Shown: positions 55,340 through 64,000 of the stretch, piece by piece
Layout: every line of letters starts with the position of its first letter
Numbering within the stretch: the first letter of the stretch is position 1
NCBI RefSeq assembly: GCF_004337985.1
Contig: NW_021940918.1
Coordinates: forward strand, 1,984,001 to 2,048,000
Length of the DNA: 64,000 nt
From: Pyricularia pennisetigena
Taxonomy: Eukaryota > Ascomycota > Sordariomycetes > Magnaporthales > Pyriculariaceae
Reading direction: 5' to 3'
Position numbers and translations under genes: made by a program
The notes under the pieces: model-generated
The model's database searches: none
The model's input: only the letters and a program-made list of their open reading frames with translations
What the model was told of the DNA's origin: nothing

Positions 55340-58300
55340 TCAAGATGGCAGGACTTCCAGGTATTCCACGAGCCGGGGCGTCTTGAGCTCATCTATTATC
55401 CCACGGAGACTTTCTCCCCGCAGTCCAACCGTGTCGATACCGACCCCATGTGCAAGCAATGACCTGGCCAGACTTTTGAAGCCAAGCACTGCTGCATTGC
55501 AAAGAAGATCCGCCATCATCTGGTTGTTTCTGAGAGGTTCCACGTGCCTTGTCTTGCTGAGTAGGACTTCTATAAACTCGTAGAGCACTCCCTCCGTCCT
55601 AGACTTCAAATGTGCACAATCCAAGACATCGTCTAGTAGCACCACGTTCGCCACGAAAGGAACCAATGCACAGTTCGAGCTGTCCTCTTCGTAAAACTCG
55701 ATGGCGCCAGATGCCGCCATGGCTTGGAGAATATCATCGATATAATCAAGATAATCTGCCGGGAATTCGTTGAGTTCTTGAGGCTGCGGCCTCCGGCCGA
55801 AAACTGTTCAAAAATAGCCAGCCAGTCAGGTGTCAGAAACGGGGTGTCATACAGCTAGCGCTAGAGTCTAATATAAAAAGAAATCGGTTTGTTACTTACG
55901 TTCGGGAAGACAATTGAAGCAGACTCTTTCCCAAAACGTCAGCCCTACTGGGCTTTTGCTTGAAACTACCCTTGGAGCAAGCAAAACCTTGAGGACACAA
56001 GAACGGGTTTTCTTGTTCGGGATACGAATGGGATCACGGAAGCTTGATTGCTCGCGAGCGTATTCGAAGAAGGAATCAATCCAGCTTTCGAACGCTGTCA
56101 ATCCCCTCCTGTTGAGCTTCACAAGCAAATCGTCGTCGATGCCGTTTAACTGCTCCAGCGTCTTGACAAAGTCTGGGGTGACGTGGGGACTGAGAAAGTG
56201 GTACACAGTCCCGCCGTCCCTTGCGATGGCATCGGGGCACACGGCTCCGGCTTTTTCGAGCTCCTTCAAAATCGAGGGCTCGTTGGCCCACTTTGCTGCC
56301 ATGTGAAGTAGTGGCACATCGCTGGCAAAGGATAAAGCATCATGTGAACACAGTTCAAGTATCTTCGTGCAGGCTTGAAATGCACTTTTGGAGCCTTGGT
56401 AGTTCCCCAGAGCCTCTGCCAAGGGTGTGCGTCCCCCCGTGGTGGTGGAACGCAGGCATGACAGAGGGGCGGGACTGCATTCGAGATGTTGGCCGCCGTC
56501 AGATCCTGAGGTGAGTTTTTTTTTCTTTTTTTTCTTGAATTTATAAGCAATGTGAGGGCAAACTTACTCCAGTTTGGCGAGAGCCTCCAACATTTCCACG
56601 TCATGATTATACGCAACAACGTGCCACAGAGTTCTGCCATCTGCGTCGCGAGAACCGAGGTCGGCACCAAAGCGCAAAAACATCTCAAGCACCACGGGCG
56701 ACTCCACCAGGTGCAGAGGTGTCCTTTCTCTGCCGTCCCTGGCACTGACATCGGCCCCGAGGTCCAGGAGAGCCTGGATCCACGAGATTATGCCTGGCGA
56801 TGGTCGGGCAACCTCGGCAAGCAGATGAAGGGGTGTCTGCAAACTATCTTCCCTGTTGAGCCATTTTTCATTGCTAATCGGCTCGACAAGGGGCTTGTTG
56901 ACAGGTCGACGTGGATCTTGGAGCAGGCGCTTGATCCAGTCAACTCGAAGTCTCTTATGGGTTCTTGCCCAAAGACTCATAAACTGCCAGTCTTCACAGC
57001 GGATTGGACGGTCAACGTCCATGCGAACGCACTCAAGCTTGTTCTTGTTACCAAGTTTCCACGCCAGCTGCACAAGATATTTTGCTGTACATCGATCCGA
57101 TGAGCGGTGGTCCTTTTCACCATCGTCGTCCTCTTCGTCCGTGCCGTCTTCATCGTCTGACTGGTAATAAGGGTCCTTGGCATGGGCAACAGCATCAACG
57201 TCCAATATGTCTTCGCAAACGGCGTTTTGAAAGTCCGCAAACCTTCCTGCATCCAGGCGTTCAAGAGCGGCTGCAAACGATCGGGTGTGTAGGATGTTAC
57301 GTCCATAAGGCCTGGAAGGGAATTTACTGAGAATGTTGAAAAATACCTTCTTGTTGTCTCGAAGCTCAGCACAAACCAAAAGTGCATGCGCGGCCAAGGA
57401 TGGTATGCGACCCCGCTCCTCGGGGTTAAGTTTACGTGTGAGCAAATAGGCTATTGTACCTTTCACGTCTATACTCGTGGGTCCGGTCAGAGTAGAAACT
57501 GTCATCAACGCACGAGGACCAATGAGGGCAAGTTGTAACAGGTTCGACGTCGATTCTTGCTCGGAAGTGTACAACCGAGGGAAGAGCTGCTTGCATTGTT
57601 GAAGATGCGCCTCAAGGTCTGCAAGCATGGGCGAGAGACCAAGGCTTACAGCTATATCCAAAGGAGTGTGCGCATTTTTTCGCCAGATGCCTTTGTTTCC
57701 TGTGGTATCTTCAGACGACAAGCTTTGGAGCCTCCCGTGACCCTTGTTCACGCAGTGGGTGCGTAAATATGCATCCAACCAGTTCAGAAAGTTATAGTGC
57801 TCTTTGAACAGCTTCAATAGCGGCGGCTGCACATAACCTAGAACACGGCTACCGATGGATGGCCACCATGCAGCTGCAAATTCGAAGAATGGGTGCTTGA
57901 GCCGGGTCGCCTCTGTTTGACGCCTGTCGCGTTTGACACTATGATCTGACATGTTGAGGAAGCGCAGACAGGCAGAAGTAAGCCATGTTTCGCCCGGTCT
58001 AGAGTCAAAATCGCCCAGATTCTTCAGAGCAAACTCTACAAGGCTGCGGTTGTGGATACAGTAACGGTATGATTCCGTGGTATCGACATGGTCAGCCCGG
58101 CGTTGGTCAGTAGGGGCCTTGACCTGTACCTCGTGGGCAAAGAGATCAAGAAGCCAAGAGTATTGACTTTCAAGTTCATAGGATGGTATGAGCGTATCCA
58201 GTGACTCTGCGTCGGGATCCGAGGATACAGACAGCCCTTCAAAGAATGCTCTCTTTGAGCATGCCATACTGGGCGTCTTGGATCCTTGCTTTGTTATGAC

Positions 58301-59943
58301 AACCAGCCACTGGAGAGCTCTCTTTAATGTATTGTAACGTTCTTCAACAGTCGGAGGAAAGTCAATGACAGGTCGTATTCCTAGCTGCAAGCTTGAGCCG
58401 CCAGACTTGATCAGGTCGACCACAGCTTTGTACAACTCTTCCAGGTGGGTGTATCCCAAGAAGTTTGGTTGATCTAGGGCGGCCAAAGATGAATGCCCAA
58501 GGCGATCTCTGGTCTGCAGGTACCACAAGCGGCATTTTAACAACTGGAAACTACAGTAGTGCAGGTTAGCGAACTGAGACAAAAGGAGCCTCTTCAGATC
58601 AAGTCAACTCACTGCACGTCAGAATCGGATGGACTGATGCCAGACTTCAAGACCAAAGACTCCAGCTTCTCTGGTGCCATGTGAGAATTGAAGGCGCTGT
58701 CGTCATTCCGAGCAGCAATCTCCCTAATGCAGGCTTGAATGTCGCCAAGATTCGAGCCTATCTCACAGACGATATGTTCTGCTGCTTTGGCTTCAAGTCG
58801 ATTGCGGATTCGGTCACATGTTTCAAGGGGTAGTGGCCGGCTAAGCACGAGAATCTGGAGGCCATTGCATTCAAGAAGAATCTCAAGTAGCTCGCAAGCA
58901 ATGTCGGGTATCAGTCCGTCAAGTCCATCCAGGACAATGTAGGATTTATCAGGCAGGCTGAGAAGGGTCTTGACCAAGGGAACCAGCAACCGCACGTCTC
59001 TGAGGCATGAGAGTTCCGGGTAGAGTTCTTGGTCGAGTTGAATCTCACGGGCGAGCATGAAGTCCAGATAGGCTTGCCATGCCTTTGGATACTGGGTCAG
59101 CATCTGAAGTGTCAAAGGCTGCAGGATGTCACGAAGCTCGTTTGCTTCAAAAGGATCGGCGAAGTGGTAACATAGCGGCACAGTATGCGTCGCGACTCGC
59201 TTGCTGAGCTGCTCCAACAGGGTAGCGGTGAGGAAGGTTTTCCCACAGCCTGCAGATCCCGAAAGCAAAGCAAAGCGATGATCTCCCCTGAGCCACTGCT
59301 GGACGACATCGATTCCGATTAGCCACTCGCCGGTTCCTTCGCAGCGTTGCTCAAGCAGCCATTGTAACTTGAGGTTGCTGTGGTGATACTCCCAGTTCGA
59401 CCGAATCAGGTGCTGGGCCTCAGGGGGAGCGCGATTAGCTATGATGGTAAACGCATGGTCGTCTTGCTCGCGGGGAGCGGCTGTTGATGGCAATGAACGC
59501 GACAGTGTCCCAACCGCTACAGTCCAGGTCGTAGAGTAAAGAGTTATGTCGAATCGGGTTAGAACAACCAAGAGGTCATCGTGGACGCGCCTCAAGTTGG
59601 CGGCTCCAGGGAAGTTTCCTTCCCTCGATGCTACGTCATCTTGCCACTGATCTTGAAGGCTGCCGAGTATATCTGCACAGTGGCTCAAGCAGGTGAGTTT
59701 GGCGTTGCTTGTAGGATTCCTTTGCGGCGACTCGTCGCTGAGAGTTTGTAAATGCAGTAGCAAGGAATGAACAACGCCAGTCAGACGGAGGAGGAGGCCA
59801 GTTAGGGCTTGGAGATCAAGTTGAAAGGGATCAGTCAGATGCGTCTTCGTCTGATGGTGCAGCAGTCGATAAACCGACCCAGCTGTCTGCGCAAGATCCC
59901 TGACATCGTCGAGAACTGTCGGAGACAAGGATGGTGAGTCCAT
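55340..59943 (-). CDS. NACHT-type STAND protein with ankyrin repeats (NLR-like)
   Basis: Four exons on the minus strand: 58613-59943, 56568-58550, 55900-56474 and 55340-55803, giving 1450 aa with every phase matching (donors GTGAGT, GTAAGT, GTAAGT). Residues 1-180 are a helical N-terminal domain I cannot assign. The NACHT NTPase follows, with Walker A GSAGCGKT (229-236) after a WL-x-G linker, and Walker B YIVLDGLDGL (335-344). Residues 450-950 are helical with weak repeats and one acidic stretch (DDEDGTDEEDDDGEKD). Ankyrin repeats are clear from about 1014 (TPLHLLAEV..LLDLGADV, TPLHLV..FLRFGADL) and continue in degenerate form through exon 3 (GGRTPLAEALGNY). The layout is that of fungal NLRs, STAND receptors used in allorecognition and xenorecognition; a ligand and effector are not known. 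Start chosen as the first ATG after the intergenic region. Confidence 0.88.
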
Positions 59944-60760
59944 GCTCACAAGTGAACTTGGGCGAGATGTATGGGCATTCAATTATTGATGCAGAGCATA
60001 ACACTTGAGGGGGGCTGATAGTTGAAGTGAGGGAGGAGCTGTTCGGATGATGGTTCAAAAGGTCGGGGAAGCAGAGAGGTATTTGCGGGGCATTCCAGGC
60101 ATTTGCACCACCATACAATACTGTCATACTGTGATAACGTGGTTTCTAGGGGTTTTTTTTTTTTTGTTTTTTAGGGGGATCTAGGCCCTGTGTAACAGTG
60201 TAAATTTGAACGGTCATACCTGAACGAGAACAATACTACAAACTACTGGCTGTCCATGCCTCTTGTCAACGCTGCAATATGTTGTAAAACGTCGGAGGGG
60301 GAAAAAAAAAAAAAAAATCAAATCAAATCAAAAACTGCAATTCGCTCTTTTTCAACCCTAGACACTCCCAACCCCCTACCATGACATGAGCAGCCGCTGC
60401 AAACCCGTTTTCGAACAGATTTCGTTTCAATGTCGGCATTTCGAAACGTGGAAATAGTTCGTCCAATCTCTGGATCGGTACCTGCAATTCCGGACTTGCA
60501 TGAACAAATCTTTCGCAACTCTAAGTGTATTTCGATTTAACTCAATGAAATACTTTGCTGTGTGTGCATTTTCGCATCAACAAGATCAGAACTAGATGGC
60601 ATCTTGCAGGATACACTGCCTAATAGACTATTCACCGGCTGGCATGGTGTTTTGTTGAGTGACATTTTATATCATACCGACTCGACTAGGCTAGACTGAG
60701 ACTCTCGGGCATAAAATCAGTGGACAAGTGAGCTCAGTGCTCTAATAGCTTCTTCCCGCC
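59944..60760. other. Divergent spacer
   Basis: Between the starts of the NLR-like and metallo-hydrolase genes. T and A tracts at about 60152-60163 and 60303-60317. No gene recognised. Confidence 0.55.
60710..60717 (+). promoter_or_regulatory. TATA-like box of the metallo-hydrolase gene
   Basis: CATAAAAT lies 51 nt before the start codon, a typical distance for a fungal promoter with a short leader. Confidence 0.4.
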
Positions 60761-61822
60761 ATGCACTTCTCCACCTTCACCTCACTGGCTGTGATTCTGG
60801 GCGCGGGCGTCCCCTCTTTGGCATGCGGAATCAACAGAGCTGCCGACCAAGGTCCCGGTCCGAGCCTCGCCCTCTCTCGGCGTCACATCAGAATGTCAAA
60901 ACGCCAGACTCGCCCGCCGGGGACTGATCCTCTCAAAACTCTCCGCATACTCAACCCACATCCGGGAATCTTTGCCTACTACGACGGCCGTACAGGCGAA
61001 CGATTTCATTCGGATCAGTCCAACTGGCTTGACGATGGCGCCTTCACCCTGGGAGTTTCCACATACTCCATCGTGTCGGGCGACACGGCCCTCCTCTACG
61101 ATGCAGCCATCACCGAGTCGCACGCACAGGCCATGATCACGCACTTGAAATCCATGGGCGTCACCAAGACGACCACGGTCTACAGCCACTTCCACACCGA
61201 CCACGTCGCCGGCGCCGGCGCCCTGCAGCGCGCCGGCACAAACTTCACCGGCCATGAGCTCACAGTGAGCACGCTGAAAAGTCAGGCTGCAGACTACGCC
61301 GCCCTGGACCCGCCCATCCCGAACGTCTTCCCGCCGACCACCACCTACAAGGACGTGGCGACGGTCCAGGTCGGCAACCGCACGGTGGAGATGCACCACT
61401 TCCACATCCACACCACCGACGGGACGGTCCTCTACCTCCCCAAGGAGCAGATCCTTTTTGCCGGAGACACCCTGGAGGACACGGCAACCTTCATCGCCGA
61501 GCCCGGGTCCATCGACACCCACGTCAAGGAACTCCAGCGCATGGCGACGCTGCCGATCGCCAAGATCCTGCCGGCCCACGGCAGCCCGGACCGTATAGCT
61601 GCGGGAGGCTACGGGCCCGAGTTCATCAACGCCACCGTGCGCTATCTCAACGCCGTGAACTCGCCAGTCGCCGAGCCACCTGCCTGGAACCAGAAGCTGG
61701 AGGAGGTGGTCAAGGATGACGTCGCCGCCGGCAACCTGATTTACTTTGCGCAGTACGAGGAGGTTCACCGGTCCAACGTGCAGGGTATACAGCAAGTGAG
61801 AAGCGGCGGCGGTCAAGAGTAA
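60761..61822 (+). CDS. Secreted metallo-beta-lactamase-fold hydrolase
   Basis: Intronless, 353 aa. An N-terminal signal peptide (MHFSTFTSLAVILGAGVPSL, likely cut near ACG) is followed by a short basic segment with a possible Kex2-type site (SKRQ, residues 46-49). The metal-binding motif is HFHTDH (His143, His145, Asp147, His148); downstream ligands include the His-rich strand MHHFHIH (211-217), Asp236 in FAGDT and His273 in PAHGS. This is the two-metal hydrolase fold. Fungal secreted relatives include lactonases and beta-lactamase-like enzymes that break down plant or microbial compounds. The HHFHIH strand contributes the usual second-site His. Substrate unknown. Confidence 0.87.
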   Translation: MHFSTFTSLAVILGAGVPSLACGINRAADQGPGPSLALSRRHIRMSKRQTRPPGTDPLKTLRILNPHPGIFAYYDGRTGERFHSDQSNWLDDGAFTLGVSTYSIVSGDTALLYDAAITESHAQAMITHLKSMGVTKTTTVYSHFHTDHVAGAGALQRAGTNFTGHELTVSTLKSQAADYAALDPPIPNVFPPTTTYKDVATVQVGNRTVEMHHFHIHTTDGTVLYLPKEQILFAGDTLEDTATFIAEPGSIDTHVKELQRMATLPIAKILPAHGSPDRIAAGGYGPEFINATVRYLNAVNSPVAEPPAWNQKLEEVVKDDVAAGNLIYFAQYEEVHRSNVQGIQQVRSGGGQE

Positions 61823-62307
61823 GCGCGTCATGCACATGTTTTGCATGCCACTGTTCTTATTATATCGCCAGTCGCTTGTACATGCTCCTGGAGAGCTGCA
61901 TTTACTTCTCCGTGCCATTATAATATACGTTTTTATATCTACGTTTTCTATATACCTAAATATACAACCTGTTAGCCACATATTATACGTGAGATCATGA
62001 TTGATAATGATAGATTGTATAGCTTGAGCTGCTGAAAAAACGAATTGACCTGGACAAGCGACGTGGCTTATTGCTAACAAGTCCTTGTCATGGCGTCCGC
62101 AGCTTTCGATTCTCGAGCGTTTTCTGCCAGCTTCTCGTCCTTTATTAGTCACTCGACGACTAATCATTTAGTCATTGGGAAACAAAATGCTCAACCGGCG
62201 TACCATCAGATGAACGTTCCGATGCAAAAAGCAGATTCATTCTCATAAAAGTACAACTTGCTAGAAACAGGCCCCTACCCTATTTATGACATGGGGCACG
62301 ATGCCCC
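61823..62307. other. Convergent 3' spacer
   Basis: AT-rich, no gene recognised. Confidence 0.55.
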
Positions 62308-62640
62308 TCATAAACCTACAACGCACCGCCCAGCTGGGAAGAAGTAGCTGTTCATGGCGTTGTTCGGCTTGAGCGGGAACATGATCCTGGCCCAGTCCGC
62401 GCCGTTGAACACGGCGTTTCCGTGATCGGTCCGCTCCAGTCCCCCCATGTCCGACCCGTTCCCTTTTGAACTTGGCCTCTGTGACCTGCCATCCTAAGAT
62501 TCCACCTATCATCCTTGATGGGCCCGTCGCCCGGCGATATTGCCTCGAGGTTTTGGCTTTTGGAGGCCGCTGCCTCCAACCCGGAATCGTCATATCTCAA
62601 GCCGTGAGAACCGTGAAAAATGTGCAACATGGTGTCTACG
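62308..62640 (-). pseudogene. Unidentified gene remnant with frame changes
   Basis: On the minus strand a protein-like end (DMGGLERTDHGNAVFNGADW, then RIMFPLKPNNAMNSYFF and a stop at 62308) is clean coding style, but its frame is closed by TAG at about 62494. The sense continues upstream in two other frames (WQVTEAKFK, and further up SGLEAAASKSQNLEAIS). The break falls in AAAAGGGAACGGG near 62462-62475. An intron does not explain it: no GT donor at a usable distance. I infer a decayed gene; the family is not recognised. Confidence 0.35.
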
Positions 62641-63360
62641 AGAATGTGTCAAAGGTAGCAAGCTGGAAGATCAACCCCCGGGTCTGTTGAGAACTTCACA
62701 CGAAGCCGCAGGTGTCAGGAAGTATTAGCAAGTTGAATGGCACCGACAAAAGTGAAAGTGCAGGGCAACATTGCTGCTCATCCATCCTGCCAGCCACACA
62801 AACTTCTTCGAGATCAAAAAGAGAATGCATACGGCCTGACATGGTTCACTGCTTTGCTCGTACGATGTGCAATCAATCGACCGCAGCCTCTGCCGCTTTT
62901 CCCGTCTTAAAGTGTACAAGATTGCAATAAGCACTTTGAAATGTTGGAGGTGGTTGCAGGAACAATCTTGCACGTGTATATAGCCAAGATCTTTGTAGGA
63001 ATCTAAGCTGACTGCCCTTTGTAGACCTGTGGCGCGGTGAATATTCGATGATTGTACCCAGCCGACTGGCAACAACACGAAATAAAAGGGGCGAAGCCGT
63101 CATGGCTTGGGGGAGTGCATCACAGCTAGGCCATGTGTGTTCATTGGTGAGAGTGAGAAGATCTATCTCTTCGGGGGTTAGACAAGCCTCAATGCTGACA
63201 GTCCACCATACAGGGACATTTTGTCCAAAAGGCAAGTCAAAATAAAAAAAGAATTTGATTGTGACTGCTTATTCTGGCGAGTCTTGACGTTTTGGTTCTT
63301 GATAACAACCCAAAACAAAATCTTCTGTATACAATGCAGAACGGCAAAAGTGAAAGGCAT
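62641..63360. other. Spacer
   Basis: No gene recognised between the remnant and the tRNA. Confidence 0.5.
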
Positions 63361-63453
63361 TGCGGTTTGTGTGGATCGAACACACGACCTTCAGATATTC
63401 TGTGGGCTGAAGTGGACTTCAGTCTGACGCTCTCCCAACTGAGCTAAACCCGC
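63361..63453 (-). tRNA. tRNA-Phe (GAA) with a 20-nt intron
   Basis: On the minus strand the gene begins GCGGGTTTAGCTCAGTTGGG (acceptor, D arm with box A), has the anticodon loop CTGAAG, and ends with the T arm GTGTG-TTCGATC-CACAC (box B) and AAACCGC plus discriminator A. The 20-nt intron follows position 37 (63397-63416), as in all nuclear tRNA introns of fungi, and contains ACTTCAG, which can pair with the anticodon loop CTGAAGT. Mature length is 73 nt before CCA addition. The acceptor stem has one G5-A68 mismatch; six other pairs hold. Confidence 0.95.
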
Positions 63454-63857
63454 TATTCCTTATTGGGACGCAACTCCCTGAGTCTATCCTATCAACATTA
63501 CAATTTCTTGGCGGAGACTCTCAACCTAGGTAAAACATGGGCAGCGGAGCCATCCCGATGCGGGGGCTTGGCTTCATAACCCATTATCCAACATCTCCAT
63601 CCCTTGGTTCCGATGGCGGGGCTGCTGTCAGTCATAGATTTTTGGGTTTTCGCACACGTATGGCTGACTGGAGCATCATAGCACGCGTCGCTACTTGGTG
63701 AGTTCAAGATAAATATGCAATCCTGTCTTGTCCTCGTCATGGTCGTGTAGCTTCAACCCCTGGGCTGCACTCTCATCTCCTTGTGGGATGCATACCTCGG
63801 CTAATGGAGAAACCCAAGATTTGTCCGGTGATACATCTCGTACCGAGCTCCATCAAC
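63454..63857. other. Spacer
   Basis: No gene recognised; promoter side of the gene cut by the window edge. Confidence 0.5.
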
Positions 63858-64000
63858 ATGTCAACCTCCGGAATTAGTTTTACTGGTGAGACGGAACCCC
63901 CGATCCATCCGGGGAGTAGGCGGAATCGTGCAACATACTAACCGATCACCGTCATCCATGATGCTCTCTTGCAGTCTCGCCTTGCGAGACCAAGGATGAC
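63858..64000 (+). CDS. Gene start cut by the window edge, product unknown
   Basis: ATG 63858 opens a 28-nt first exon (63858-63885) ending at GTGAGA. An 89-nt intron has a perfect branch site TACTAAC at about 63938-63944 and ends TTGCAG at 63974. Exon 2 starts at 63975 and runs off the window in phase. The visible product is MSTSGISFTVSPCETKDD. The strong intron signals are the main evidence; 18 residues are too few for a family call. Confidence 0.6.

Noticed and set aside
1..64000. CRISPR arrays, bacterial operons or rRNA genes
   Set aside because: None seen; the window is eukaryotic nuclear DNA.

Overview
The window is a stretch of nuclear DNA from a filamentous ascomycete, most likely a Sordariomycete. 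Genus cannot be fixed from sequence alone. The gene set is typically fungal: two SAT4/PTH11-type membrane proteins, a C2-AGC kinase of the SCH9 type, BTN1, ACH1, a cellobiose-dehydrogenase-type cytochrome, a NACHT-ankyrin STAND protein and a tRNA-Phe with a nuclear-type intron. Introns are short, with GT..AG ends and CTAAC-like branch sites. Coding regions are GC-rich. Long A or T homopolymers (up to 44 nt) fill spacers and many introns. Three runs of N mark assembly gaps: 2661-2737, 19035-19839 and 54670-54671. Gene models below were built by matching splice phase by eye, and every spliced model closes in frame.

Left third (1-22.8 kb): a membrane-anchored double-psi beta-barrel protein; a SAT4 membrane protein (minus, four exons); a cytochrome P450; an APC-family permease (minus) divergent from a second SAT4 protein; a long leader followed by the SCH9-like kinase; the last exon of a probable beta-carbonic anhydrase whose other exons lie in the 805-nt gap; a small one-helix protein; and a trans-aconitate-methyltransferase-like enzyme with two possible starts.

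Middle (22.8-45.1 kb): a doubtful small Cys-containing gene, a second methyltransferase, battenin (BTN1), an UNC-93/DUF895 transporter, a 4.8-kb stretch with no recognised gene, acetyl-CoA hydrolase/CoA-transferase (ACH1), a small tail-anchored ORF, a deleted remnant that looks like a platelet-activating-factor acetylhydrolase, a stand-alone secreted AA8 haem cytochrome, and a C2H2 zinc-finger regulator.

Right third (45.1-64 kb): a 5-kb stretch with no recognised gene; a TauD-type Fe(II)/2-oxoglutarate dioxygenase divergent from a methionine-permease-like LAT transporter, which together suggest a sulfur-acquisition pair; a 1450-residue NACHT-ankyrin (NLR-like) protein; a secreted metallo-beta-lactamase-fold hydrolase; a frameshifted gene remnant; an intron-containing tRNA-Phe; and the first two exons of a gene cut by the window edge.

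The genes do not form an obvious biosynthetic cluster. The clearest functional pairing is the dioxygenase/methionine-permease divergon. The NLR-like gene is the most likely source of unusual biology.
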